From Alentia gelatinosa (Eukaryota; Annelida; Polychaeta; Phyllodocida; Polynoidae): 64,000 bases of DNA. The translations under genes were made by a program, and so were the position numbers. The notes under the pieces were generated by a model. The model saw nothing but the letters and a program-made list of their open reading frames with translations. It was not told the DNA's origin and searched no databases. Position 1 is the stretch's first letter. Every line of letters begins with the position of its first letter. The DNA is taken from positions 32,713,970-32,777,969 of the forward strand of contig OX465589.1 in NCBI GenBank assembly GCA_950022655.1, read 5' to 3'. Positions 1-11,574 of the stretch are shown here, one piece after another.

Positions 1-735
1 AGACTCGGGAAGGGTGAGTTGAGACAGACTCAGGCAGGGTGAGACAGACTCTGGCAGGATGATGAGAGACAGACTCAGGCAGGGTATAAAAGACACGGGC
101 AGGGCGAGATAGGCTTGGGCAGGGTGATGAGAAACAGACTTGGACAATGTGAGACAGACATGGGCAGGATAATGTGAGACAAACTGGGGCAGGGTGAGAC
201 AGAGTCAGGCAGGGTGAGACAGACTCAGGAAGGGTGAGGTGAGACAGAGTCAGGCAGGGTGAGACAGACTTGGGCAGGGTGATGAGAGACAGACTCAGGC
301 AGGGTATGACAGACTTGGGTAGAGCGACATAGACTTGAGCAGAGTGATGAGAGACAGACTGGGGCAGGGTGAGACAGACTCAAACAGGATGAGACAGACT
401 CAGACAGGGTGAGACAGACTCGGGCAGGGTTAGGTTATACAGACTTAGGCAGGGTGAAACAGACTCGGTCAGGGTGAAGGGAGACAGACAGAGGGAGGGT
501 ATAACAGACATGGGCAGTTTCAGGTTAGACAGACTAGGGTAGGTCGAGACAGACTGGGGCAGGGTAAGTTGAGACAGACTGGGACAGGGTGAGAAAGACA
601 TGGGCAGGATAATGAGAGACAGACTGGGGCAGGGTTAGACAGAGTCAGGCAGGGTGAGACAGACTCGGGAAGGGTGAGACAATCTCGGGCAGGGTGATGA
701 GAGAAAGACTCAGTGAGGGTATGACAGACTCGGGC
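1..735 (+). repeat. M module: 20-bp minisatellite block (partial, R0)
   Basis: Degenerate tandem repeat of GAGACAGACTCGGGCAGGGT-like 20-mers, with interspersed GATGAGAGACAGACT and GTGAGGTGAGAC variants. Position 1 corresponds to position 1761 of the next unit, so about 66 bp of this block lie outside the window. The plus strand is roughly 70% purine, with frequent GGG runs. Because 20 is not a multiple of 3 and the minus strand has few stops, long Ser/Leu/Pro-rich frames appear in all copies; they are composition artefacts. Confidence 0.95.
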
Positions 736-1104
736 AGGCCTACTTAATTGGTCGCTAGTTTATGCAGCGACCTTGATATTGACTGCACTTGTTACTGATA
801 GATTGGCCATCAACCCCTGTCTGTGCTGAGCTCGTCACTCTCAGTCGGATAGATTGACGTGCCGTACCGTACGCAGAATTTAACTCACTGTCGCCGAAAT
901 TATCATAGCCCAAGACATCTAAGGATGATACGTACCAAATGCGGATATTCACTTCCAGTTAGAATTCAGCCATGAGACTTTAACACCAGTTAGGGACACA
1001 TATAACCTACGATCACCTAAAATATGAAGAAAATCGGCCAATTAGATCTAACGATATTCGTGTTTGAATCTGGTTGTATCAAATGCTGCTCTGGTGGCAA
1101 GTGT
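736..1104 (+). repeat. A monomer of the satellite (representative copy)
   Basis: 369-bp monomer starting AGGCCTACTTAATTGG and ending just before the next AGGCCT. A-type diagnostic bases: GGATAGATTGACGTGC, CTCACTGTCGCC, CTAAGGATGATACG, CGGATATTCACTTCC and CGGCCAATTAGATC. It aligns with B over its full length without large gaps, so the A-B pair descends from an ancient monomer duplication. Near the start, GGTCGC and GCGACC flank an 11-nt loop and could form a hairpin. Most A copies have a TAA (TTAGAATTC on the plus strand) that breaks the 72-aa minus-strand frame, which argues against coding. Confidence 0.95.
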
Positions 1105-1473
1105 AGGCCTACTTAATTGGTCGCTAGTTTATGCAGCGACCTTGATATTGACTGCACTTGTTACTGATAGATTGGCCATCAACCCCTGTCTGTGCTGAGC
1201 TCCTCACTCTCAGTCGAATAGATTGATGGGCCTTACCTTACGCAGAATTTAACTGACTGTCGTCCAAATTATCATAGCCCAAGACATCTGAGGATGATGC
1301 GTACCAAATGCGGAAATTCACTTCCCGTTGGAATATGGCCATGAAACTTTAACACCAGTTAGGGACACATATAACCTACGATCACCTAAAATATGAAGAA
1401 AATCGGCCGCTTGGATCTAACGACATTCACGTTTGAATATGGTTGTATCAAATGCTGCTCTGGTGGCCAGTGT
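1105..1473 (+). repeat. B monomer of the satellite (representative copy)
   Basis: 369-bp monomer related to A. Diagnostic bases: GAATAGATTGATGGGCC, CTGACTGTCGTCC, CTGAGGATGATGCG, CGGAAATTCACTTCCCG and CGGCCGCTTGGATC. The first ~100 bp and the GGTTGTATCAAATGCTGCTC end are shared with A. Most B copies read CCTTACGC where a minority read CCTTCCGC; the common form puts a stop in the minus-strand frame. B is always followed by S except where the transposon splits it. Confidence 0.95.
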
Positions 1474-1694
1474 ACTGACGCTGGGTGACTATGATAAGAA
1501 CTAACGTTTTAATTGACAGGTCCTGCCACCTGGTGTATTATGTGAAACCAGGTTCCTCACTACATTCATAACGCCCTTAACATGCCCTCTTCCTGTCAGA
1601 CTCAGTGGTCTAGAGGTAGTGTCAGCAAGGGAAACCTATGGTTGAGAGTTCAATCCCCTTCCATGCAGAGCGGTTTTTTTTTTCAAGAGTCATT
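1474..1694 (+). repeat. S module with tRNA-like boxes (representative copy)
   Basis: About 220-bp spacer between B and the next minisatellite block, starting ACTGACGCTGGGTGAC. It has a 7-bp inverted repeat (ACCTGGT / ACCAGGT, 12-nt loop) and then the tRNA-like segment. Two deletion alleles occur: a 6-bp loss (ACGTTGACAGG or ACGTTGAAAGG instead of ACGTTTTAATTGACAGG) in R4, R7, R8, R10, R12, R15, R17 and R19, and an additional 1-nt loss with a substitution near the inverted repeat in R17 and R19. Confidence 0.93.
1599..1683 (+). ncRNA. tRNA-like Pol III promoter unit (tRNA pseudogene or SINE head), one per satellite unit
   Basis: TGGTCTAGAGG (1606-1616) fits the Pol III A-box pattern and GTTCAATCC (1648-1656) fits the B-box core; their starts are 42 nt apart, as in tRNA genes. 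A run of ten T (1674-1683) follows about 18 nt after the B box, as a Pol III terminator would. GAGAG-TTCAATC-CCCTT can form a weak T-arm. The acceptor and anticodon stems do not pair convincingly and position 33 is not T, so this is not a functional tRNA. The same segment recurs in 34 units (R0-R33); the A box starts 88-89 nt before the next unit in the copies I measured. Transcription is inferred. It may derive from a tRNA-related SINE. Confidence 0.5.
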
Positions 1695-3453
1695 GGTGAG
1701 ACAGTTAGGCTGGGTGAGACAGACTCAGGCAGAGTGAGACAGACTCAGGCAGGGTGAGACAGACTCGGGAAGGGTGAGTTGAGACAGACTCAGGCAGGGT
1801 GAGACAGACTCTGGCAGGATGATGAGAGACAGACTCAGGCAGGGTATAAAAGACACGGGCAGGGCGAGATAGGCTTGGGCAGGGTGATGAGAAACAGACT
1901 TGGACAATGTGAGACAGACATGGGCAGGATAATGTGAGACAAACTGGGGCAGGGTGAGACAGAGTCAGGCAGGGTGAGACAGACTCAGGAAGGGTGAGGT
2001 GAGACAGAGTCAGGCAGGGTGAGACAGACTTGGGCAGGGTGATGAGAGACAGACTCAGGCAGGGTATGACAGACTTGGGTAGAGCGACATAGACTTGAGC
2101 AGAGTGATGAGAGACAGACTGGGGCAGGGTGAGACAGACTCACACAGGATGAGACAGACTCAGACAGGGTGAGACAGACTCGGGCAGGGTTAGGTAATAC
2201 AGACTCAGGCAGGGTGAAACAGACTCGGTCAGGGTGAAGGGAGACAGACAGAGGGAGGGTATAACAGACATGGGCAGTTTCAGGTTAGACAGACTGGGGT
2301 AGGTCGAGACAGACTGGGGCAGGGTAAGTTGAGACAGACGGGGACAGGGTGAGAAAGACATGGGCAGGATAATGAGAGACAGACTGGGGCAGGGTTAGAC
2401 AGAGTCAGGCAGGGTGAGACAGACTCGGGAAGGGTGAGACAATCTCGGGCAGGGTGATGAGAGACAGACTCAGGGAGGGTATGACAGACTCGGGCAGGCC
2501 TACTTAATTGGTCGCTAGTTTATGCAGCTACCTTGATATTGACTGCACTTGTTACTGATAGATTGGCCATCAACCCCTGTCTGTGCTGAGCTCCTCACTC
2601 TCAGTCGGATAGATTGACGTGCCGTACCGTACGCAGAATTTAACTCACTGTCGCCCAAATTATCATAGCCCAAGACATCTAAGGATGATACGTACCAAAT
2701 GCGGATATTCACTTCCAGTTTGAATTCAGCCATGAGACTTTAACACCAGTTAGGGACACATATAACCTACGATCACCTAAAATATGAAGAAAATCGGCCA
2801 ATTAGATCTAACGATATTCGTGTTTGAATCTGGTTGTATCAAATGCTGCTCTGGTGGCCAGTGTAGGCCTACTTAATTGGTCGCTAGTTTATGCAGCGAC
2901 CTTGATATTGACTGCACTTGTTACTGATAGATTGGCCATCAACCCCTGTCTGTGCTGAGCTCCTCACTCTCAGTCAAATAGATTGATGGGCCTTACCTTA
3001 CGCAGAATTTAACCGACTGTCGTCCAAATTATCATAGCCCAAGACATCTGAGGATGATGCGTACCAAATGCGGAAATTCACTTCCCGTTGGAATATGGCC
3101 ATGAAACTTTAACACCAGTTAGGGACACATATAACCTACGATCACCTAAAATATGAAGAAAATCGGCCGCTTGGATCTAACGACATTCACGTTTGAATAT
3201 GGTTGTATCAAATGCTGCTCTGGTGGCCAGTGTACTGACGCTGGGTGACTATGATAAGAACTAACGTTTTAATTGACAGGTCCTGCCACCTGGTGTATTA
3301 TGTGAAACCAGGTTCCTCACTACATTCATAACGCCCTTAACATGCCCTCTTCCTGTCAGACTCAGTGGTCTAGAGGTAGTGTCAGCAAGGGAAACCTATG
3401 GTTGAGAGTTCAATCCCCTTCCATGCAGAGCGGTTTTTTTTTCAAGAGTCATG
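1695..3453 (+). repeat. HOR unit R1 (1,759 bp)
   Basis: M 1695-2495 (801 bp, long form), A 2496-2864, B 2865-3233, S 3234-3453. A keeps GTTTGAATTC, so the 72-aa minus-strand frame stays open. B has CAGTCAAATAG and AACCGACTG, shared with R2, R5 and the R6 hybrid. Confidence 0.95.
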
Positions 3454-5192
3454 GGTGAGACAGTTAGGCTGGGTGAGACAGACTCAGGCAGAGTGAGACA
3501 GACTCAGGCAGGGTGAGACAGATTCGGGAAGGGTGAGTTGAGACAGACTCAGGCAGGGTGAGACAGACTCTGGCAGGATGATGAGAGACAGACTCAGGCA
3601 GGGTATAAAAGACACGGGCAGGGCGAGATAGGCTTGGGCAGGGTGATGAGAAACAGACTTGGACAATGTGAGACAGACATGGGCAGGATAATGTGAGACA
3701 AACTGGGGCAGGGTGAGACAGAGTCAGGCAGGGTGAGACAGACTCAGGAAGGGTGAGGTGAGACAAACTTGGGCAGGGTGATGAGAGACAGACTCAGGCA
3801 GGGTATGACAGACTTGGGTAGAGCGACATAGACTTGAGCAGAGTGATGAGAGACAGACTGGGGCAGGGTGAGACAGACTCACACAGGATGAGACAGACTC
3901 AGACAGGGTGAGACAGACTCGGGCAGGGTTAGGTAATACAGACTCAGGCAGGGTGAAACAGACTCGGTCAGGGTGAAGGGAGACAGACAGAGGGAGGGTA
4001 TAACAGACATGGGCAGTTTCAGGTTAGACAGACTGGGGTAGGTCGAGACAGACTGGGGCAGGGTAAGTTGAGACAGACGGGGACAGGGTGAGAAAGACAT
4101 GGGCAGGATAATGAGAGACAGACTGGGGCAGGGTTAGACAGAGTCAGGCAGGGTGAGACAGACTCGGGAAGGGTGAGACAATCTCGGGCAGGGTGATGAG
4201 AGACAGACTCAGGGAGGGTATGACAGACTCGGGCAGGCCTACTTAATTGGTCGCTAGTTTATGCAGCTACCTTGATATTGACTGCACTTGTTACTGATAG
4301 ATTGGCCATCAACCCCTGTCTGTGCTGAGCTCCTCACTCTCAGTCGGATAGATTGACGTGCCGTACCGTACGCAGAATTTAACTCACTGTCGCCCAAATT
4401 ATCATAGCCCAAGACATCTAAGGATGATACGTACCAAATGCGGATATTCACTTCCAGTTTGAATTCAGCCATGAGACTTTAACACCAGTTAGGGACACAT
4501 ATAACCTACGATCACCTAAAATATGAAGAAAATCGGCCAATTAGATCTAACGATATTCGTGTTTGAATCTGGTTGTATCAAATGCTGCTCTGGTGGCCAG
4601 TGTAGGCCTACTTAATTGGTCGCTAGTTTATGCAGCGACCTTGATATTGACTGCACTTGTTACTGATAGATTGGCCATCAACCCCTGTCTGTGCTGAGCT
4701 CCTCACTCTCAGTCAAATAGATTGATGGGCCTTACCTTACGCAGAATTTAACCGACTGTCGTCCAAATTATCATAGCCCAAGACATCTGAGGATGATGCG
4801 TACCAAATGCGGAAATTCACTTCCCGTTGGAATATGGCCATGAAACTTTAACACCAGTTAGGGACACATATAACCTACGATCACCTAAAATATGAAGAAA
4901 ATCGGCCGCTTGGATCTAACGACATTCACGTTTGAATATGGTTGTATCAAATGCTGCTCTGGTGGCCAGTGTACTGACGCTGGGTGACTATGATAAGAAC
5001 TAACGTTTTAATTGACAGGTCCTGCCACCTGGTGTATTATGTGAAACCAGGTTCCTCACTACATTCATAACGCCCTTAACATGCCCTCTTCCTGTCAGAC
5101 TCAGTGGTCTAGAGGTAGTGTCAGCAAGGGAAACCTATGGTTGAGAGTTCAATCCCCTTCCATGCAGAGCGGTTTTTTTTTCAAGAGTCATG
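3454..5192 (+). repeat. HOR unit R2 (1,739 bp)
   Basis: M 3454-4234 (781 bp; one 20-bp repeat fewer than R1, giving GTGAGACAAACTTGGG), A 4235-4603, B 4604-4972, S 4973-5192. A and B are nearly identical to those of R1, which suggests recent duplication with loss or gain of one minisatellite repeat. Confidence 0.95.
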
Positions 5193-6931
5193 GGTGAGAC
5201 AGTTAGGCTGGGTGAGACAGACTCAGGCAGAGTGAGACAGACTCAGGCAGGGTGAGACAGATTCGGGAAGGGTGAGTTGAGACAGACTCAGGCAGGGTGA
5301 GACAGACTCTGGCAGGATGATGAGAGACAGACTCAGGCAGGGTATAAAAGACACGGGCAGGGCGAGATAGGCTTGGGCAGGGTGATGAGAAACAGACTTG
5401 GACAATGTGAGACAGACATGGGCAGGATAATGTGAGACAAACTGGGGCAGGGTGAGACAGAGTCAGGCAGGGTGAGACAGACTCAGGAAGGGTGAGGTGA
5501 GACAAACTTGGGCAGGGTGATGAGAGACAGACTCAGGCAGGGTATGACAGACTTGGGTAGAGCGACATAGACTTGAGCAGAGTGATGAGAGACAGACTGG
5601 GGCAGGGTGAGACAGACTCACACAGGATGAGACAGACTCAGACAGGGTGAGACAGACTCGGGCAGGGTTAGGTAATACAGACTCAGGCAGGGTGAAACAG
5701 ACTCGGTCAGGGTGAAGGGAGACAGACAGAGGGAGGGTATAACAGACATGGGCAGTTTCAGGTTAGACAGACTAGGGTAGGTCGAGACAGACTGGGGCAG
5801 GGTAAGTTGAGACAGACTGGGACAGGGTGAGAAAGACATGGGCAGGATAATGAGAGACAGACTGGGGCAGGGTTAGACAGAGTCAGGCAGGGTGAGACAG
5901 ACTCGGGAAGGGTGAGACAATCTCGGGCAGGGTGATGAGAGACAGACTCAGGGAGGGTATGACAGACTCGGGCAGGCCTACTTAATTGGTCGCTAGTTTA
6001 TGCAGCGACCTTGATATTGACTGCACTTGTTACTGATAGATTGGCCATCAACCCCTGTCTGTGCTGAGCTCCTCACTCTCAGTCGGATAGATTGACGTGC
6101 CGTACCGTACGCAGAATTTAACTCACTGTCGCCCAAATTATCATAGCCCAAGACATCTAAGGATGATACGTACCAAATGCGGATATTCACTTCCAGTTAG
6201 AATTCAGCCATGAGACTTTAACACCAGTTAGGGACACATATAACCTACGATCACCTAAAATATGAAGAAAATCGGCCAATTAGATCTAACGATATTCGTG
6301 TTTGAATCTGGTTGTATCAAATGCTGCTCTGGTGGCCAGTGTAGGCCTACTTAATTGGTCGCTAGTTTATGCAGCGACCTTGATATTGACTGCACTTGTT
6401 ACTGATAGATTGGCCATCAACCCCTGTCTGTGCTGAGCTCCTCACTCTCAGTCGAATAGATTGATGGGCCTTACCTTACGCAGAATTTAACTGACTGTCG
6501 TCCAAATTATCATAGCCCAAGACATCTGAGGATGATGCGTACCAAATGCGGAAATTCACTTCCCGTTGGAATATGGCCATGAAACTTTAACACCAGTTAG
6601 GGACACATATAACCTACGATCACCTAAAATATGAAGAAAATCGGCCGCTTGGATCTAACGACATTCACGTTTGAATATGGTTGTATCAAATGCTGCTCTG
6701 GTGGCCAGTGTACTGACGCTGGGTGACTATGATAAGAACTAACGTTTTAATTGACAGGTCCTGCCACCTGGTGTATTATGTGAAACCAGGTTCCTCACTA
6801 CATTCATAACGCCCTTAACATGCCCTCTTCCTGTCAGACTCAGTGGTCTAGAGGTAGTGTCAGCAAGGGAAACCTATGGTTGAGAGTTCAATCCCCTTCC
6901 ATGCAGAGCGGGTTTTTTTTCAAGAGTCATG
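5193..6931 (+). repeat. HOR unit R3 (1,739 bp)
   Basis: M 5193-5973 (781 bp), A 5974-6342, B 6343-6711, S 6712-6931. S ends GCGGGTTTTTTTT, one of several G/T-run variants before the T-tract. Confidence 0.95.
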
Positions 6932-8664
6932 GGTGAGACAGTTAGGCTGGGTGAGACAGACTCAGGCAGAGTGAGACAGACTCAGGCAGGGTGAGACAGA
7001 TTCGGGAAGGGTGAGTTGAGACAGACTCAGGCAGGGTGAGACAGACTCTGGCAGGATGATGAGAGACAGACTCAGGCAGGGTATAAAAGACACGGGCAGG
7101 GCGAGATAGGCTTGGGCAGGGTGATGAGAAACAGACTTGGACAATGTGAGACAGACATGGGCAGGATAATGTGAGACAAACTGGGGCAGGGTGAGACAGA
7201 GTCAGGCAGGGTGAGACAGACTCAGGAAGGGTGAGGTGAGACAAACTTGGGCAGGGTGATGAGAGACAGACTCAGGCAGGGTATGACAGACTTGGGTAGA
7301 GCGACATAGACTTGAGCAGAGTGATGAGAGACAGACTGGGGCAGGGTGAGACAGACTCACACAGGATGAGACAGACTCAGACAGGGTGAGACAGACTCGG
7401 GCAGGGTTAGGTAATACAGACTCAGGCAGGGTGAAACAGACTCGGTCAGGGTGAAGGGAGACAGACAGAGGGAGGGTATAACAGACATGGGCAGTTTCAG
7501 GTTAGACAGACTGGGGTAGGTCGAGACAGACTGGGGCAGGGTAAGTTGAGACAGACGGGGACAGGGTGAGAAAGACATGGGCAGGATAATGAGAGACAGA
7601 CTGGGGCAGGGTTAGACAGAGTCAGGCAGGGTGAGACAGACTCGGGAAGGGTGAGACAATCGCGGGCAGGGTGATGAGAGACAGACTCAGGGAGGGTATG
7701 ACAGACTCGGGCAGGCCTACTTAATTGGTCGCTAGTTTATGCAGCGACCTTGATATTGACTGCACTTGTTACTGATAGATTGGCCATCAACCCCTGTCTG
7801 TGCTGAGCTCCTCACTCTCAGTCGGATAGATTGACGTGCCGTACCGTACACAGAATTTAACTCACTGTCGCCCAAATTATCATAGCCCAAGACATCTAAG
7901 GATGATACGTACCAAATGCGGATATTCACTTCCAGTTAGAATTCAGCCATGAGACTTTAACACCAGTTAGGGACACATATAACCTACGATCACCTAAAAT
8001 ATGAAGAAAATCGGCCAATTAGATCTAACGATATTCGTGTTTGAATCTGGTTGTATCAAATGCTGCTCTGGTGGCCAGTGTAGGCCTACTTAATTGGTCG
8101 CTAGTTTATGCAGCGACCTTGATATTGACTGCACTTGTTACAGATAGATTGGCCATCAACCCCTGTCTGTGCTGAGCTCCTCACTCTCAGTCGAATAGAT
8201 TGATGGGCCTTACCTTCCGCAGAATTTAACTGACTGTCGTCCAAATTATCATAGCCCAAGACATCTGAGGATGATGCGTACCAAATGCGGAAATTCACTT
8301 CCCGTTGGAATATGGCCATGAAACTTTAACACCAGTTAGGGACACATATAACCTACGATCACCTAAAATATGAAGAAAATCGGCCGCTTGGATCTAACGA
8401 CATTCACGTTTGAATATGGTTGTATCAAATGCTGCTCTGGTGGCCAGTGTACTGACGCTGGGTGACTATGATAAGAACTAACGTTGAAAGGTCCTGCCAC
8501 CTGGTGTATTATGTGAAACCAGGTTCCTCACTACATTCATAACGCCCTTAACATGCCCTCTTCCTGTCAGACTCAGTGGTCTAGAGGTAGTGTCAGCAAG
8601 GGAAACCTATGGTTGAGAGTTCAATCCCCTTCCATGCAGAGCGTTTTTTTTTTCAAGAGTCATG
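6932..8664 (+). repeat. HOR unit R4 (1,733 bp, short-S allele)
   Basis: M 6932-7712, A 7713-8081, B 8082-8450 (CCTTCCGC form and GTTACAGATAG), S 8451-8664 with the 6-bp deletion (ACGTTGAAAGG). Together with R5 it matches R15+R16 in module lengths. Confidence 0.95.
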
Positions 8665-10204
8665 GGTGAGACAGTTAGGCTGGGTGAGACAGACTCAGGC
8701 AGAGTGAGACAGACTCAGGCAGGGTGAGGTGAGACTCGGGAAGGGTGAGTTGAGACAGACTCAGGCAGGGTGAGACAGACTCTGGCAGGATGATGAGAGA
8801 CAGACTCAGGCAGGGTATGACAGACTTGGGTAGAGCGACATAGACTTGAGCAGAGTGATGAGAGACAGACTGGGGCAGGGTGAGACAGACTCACACAGGA
8901 TGAGACAGACTCAGACAGGGTGAGACAGACTCGGGCAGGGTTAGGTAATACAGACTCAGGCAGGGTGAAACAGACTCGGTCAGGGTGAAGGGAGACAGAC
9001 AGAGGGAGGGTATAACAGACATGGGCAGTTTCAGGTTAGACAGACTGGGGTAGGTCGAGACAGACTGGGGCAGGGTAAGTTGAGACAGACGGGGACAGGG
9101 TGAGAAAGACATGGGCAGGATAATGAGAGACAGACTGGGGCAGGGTTAGACAGAGTCAGGCAGGGTGAGACAGACTCGGGAAGGGTGAGACAATCTTGGG
9201 CAGGGTGATGAGAGACAGACTCAGGGAGGGTATGACAGACTCGGGCAGGCCTACTTAATTGGTCGCTAGTTTATGCAGCTACCTTGATATTGACTGCACT
9301 TGTTACTGATAGATTGGCCATCAACCCCTGTCTGTGCTGAGCTCCTCACTCTCAGTCGGATAGATTGACGTGCCGTACCGTACGCAGAATTTAACTCACT
9401 GTCGCCCAAATTATCATAGCCCAAGACATCTAAGGATGATACGTACCAAATGCGGATATTCACTTCCAGTTAGAATTCAGCCATGAGACTTTAACACCAG
9501 TTAGGGACACATATAACCTACGATCACCTAAAATATGAAGAAAATCGGCCAATTAGATCTAACGATATTCGTGTTTGAATCTGGTTGTATCAAATGCTGC
9601 TCTGGTGGCCAGTGTAGGCCTACTTAATTGGTCGCTAGTTTATGCAGCGACCTTGATATTGACTGCACTTGTTACTGATAGATTGGCCATCAACCCCTGT
9701 CTGTGCTGAGCTCCTCACTCTCAGTCAAATAGATTGATGGGCCTTACCTTACGCAGAATTTAACCGACTGTCGTCCAAATTATCATAGCCCAAGACATCT
9801 GAGGATGATGCGTACCAAATGCGGAAATTCACTTCCCGTTGGAATATGGCCATGAAACTTTAACACCAGTTAGGGACACATATAACCTACGATCACCTAA
9901 AATATGAAGAAAATCGGCCGCTTGGATCTAACGACATTCACGTTTGAATATGGTTGTATCAAATGCTGCTCTGGTGGCCAGTGTACTGACGCTGGGTGAC
10001 TATGATAAGAACTAACGTTTTAATTGACAGGTCCTGCCACCTGGTGTATTATGTGAAACCAGGTTCCTCACTACATTCATAACGCCCTTAACATGCCCTC
10101 TTCCTGTCAGACTCAGTGGTCTAGAGGTAGTGTCAGCAAGGGAAACCTATGGTTGAGAGTTCAATCCCCTTCCATGCAGAGCGGTTTTTTTTTCAAGAGT
10201 CATG
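8665..10204 (+). repeat. HOR unit R5 (1,540 bp, shortened M)
   Basis: M 8665-9246 (582 bp; an internal segment is missing and GGTGAGGTGAGACTCGGG marks this lineage), A 9247-9615 (with GCAGCTACC), B 9616-9984 (CAGTCAAATAG), S 9985-10204. Confidence 0.95.
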
Positions 10205-11574
10205 GGTGAGACAGTTAGGCTGGGTGAGACAGACTCAGGCAGAGTGAGACAGACTCAGGCAGGGTGAGACAGATTCGGGAAGGGTGAGTTGAGACAGACT
10301 CAGGCAGGGTGAGACAGACTCTGGCAGGATGATGAGAGACAGACTCAGGCAGGGTATAAAAGACACGGGCAGGGCGAGATAGGCTTGGGCAGGGTGATGA
10401 GAAACAGACTTGGACAATGTGAGACAGACATGGGCAGGATAATGTGAGACAAACTGGGGCAGGGTGAGACAGAGTCAGGCAGGGTGAGACAGACTCAGGA
10501 AGGGTGAGGTGAGACAAACTTGGGCAGGGTGATGAGAGACAGACTCAGGCAGGGTATGACAGACTTGGGTAGAGCGACATAGACTTGAGCAGAGTGATGA
10601 GAGACAGACTGGGGCAGGGTGAGACAGACTCACACAGGATGAGACAGACTCAGACAGGGTGAGACAGACTCGGGCAGGGTTAGGTAATACAGACTCAGGC
10701 AGGGTGAAACAGACTCGGTCAGGGTGAAGGGAGACAGACAGAGGGAGGGTATAACAGACATGGGCAGTTTCAGGTTAGACAGACTAGGGTAGGTCGAGAC
10801 AGACTGGGGCAGGGTAAGTTGAGACAGACGGGGACAGGGTGAGAAAGACATGGGCAGGATAATGAGAGACAGACTGGGGCAGGGTTAGACAGAGTCAGGC
10901 AGGGTGAGACAGACTCGGGAAGGGTGAGACAATCTCGGGCAGGGTGATGAGAGACAGACTCAGGGAGGGTATGACAGACTCGGGCAGGCCTACTTAATTG
11001 GTCGCTAGTTTATGCAGCTACCTTGATATTGACTGCACTTGTTACTGATAGATTGGCCATCAACCCCTGTCTGTGCTGAGCTCCTCACTCTCAGTCAAAT
11101 AGATTGATGGGCCTTACCTTACGCAGAATTTAACCGACTGTCGTCCAAATTATCATAGCCCAAGACATCTGAGGATGATGCGTACCAAATGCGGAAATTC
11201 ACTTCCCGTTGGAATATGGCCATGAAACTTTAACACCAGTTAGGGACACATATAACCTACGATCACCTAAAATATGAAGAAAATCGGCCGCTTGGATCTA
11301 ACGACATTCACGTTTGAATATGGTTGTATCAAATGCTGCTCTGGTGGCCAGTGTACTGACGCTGGGTGACTATGATAAGAACTAACGTTTTAATTGACAG
11401 GTCCTGCCACCTGGTGTATTATGTGAAACCAGGTTCCTCACTACATTCATAACGCCCTTAACATGCCCTCTTCCTGTCAGACTCAGTGGTCTAGAGGTAG
11501 TGTCAGCAAGGGAAACCTATGGTTGAGAGTTCAATCCCCTTCCATGCAGAGCGGTTTTTTTTTCAAGAGTCATG
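10205..11574 (+). repeat. HOR unit R6 (1,370 bp) with A/B hybrid monomer
   Basis: M 10205-10985 (781 bp), one 369-bp monomer 10986-11354, S 11355-11574. The monomer starts as A (GCAGCTACC, as in A of R5) and continues as B (CAGTCAAATAGATTGATGGG, as in B of R5). The switch lies between about 11019 and 11096, where A and B are identical. This is the expected product of A-to-B unequal exchange. Confidence 0.95.

Larger units (their letters stand above)
1..1694 (+). repeat. HOR unit R0 (left-truncated)
   Basis: M 1-735 (partial), A 736-1104, B 1105-1473, S 1474-1694. Private variants: CCTCGTCACTC for the usual CTCCTCACTC type, GTCGCCGAAATT in A, GGTGGCAAGTG at the A/B junction, and a ten-T terminator run. 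Its M shares TCAAACAGGATG and AGGTTATAC with R22, R28 and R33. Confidence 0.94.

Noticed and set aside
420..445. Telomere-like GGGTTAGG in M
   Set aside because: A single short string per unit, not tandem; it is a variant of the 20-bp repeat.
1..735. CRISPR array (regular ~20-bp repeats)
   Set aside because: Repeats are contiguous and degenerate with no unique spacers, and the context is eukaryotic.
1599..1683. Functional tRNA gene
   Set aside because: A and B boxes fit, but acceptor and anticodon stems do not pair, and no T precedes a possible anticodon.
2515..2733. 65- to 72-aa minus-strand frame shared by A and B monomers
   Set aside because: Most A copies have an in-frame TAA, most B copies have a TAA from CCTTACGC, and several A copies have a 1-bp deletion. 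Differences between A and B are largely non-synonymous. No sign of coding constraint.
3464..3766. Recurrent 60- to 122-aa minus-strand frames in M (Ser/Leu/Pro-rich)
   Set aside because: The 20-bp repeat has few stop codons on that strand in any frame and is not a multiple of 3. The frames overlap each other in different phases and no start or codon context is conserved.
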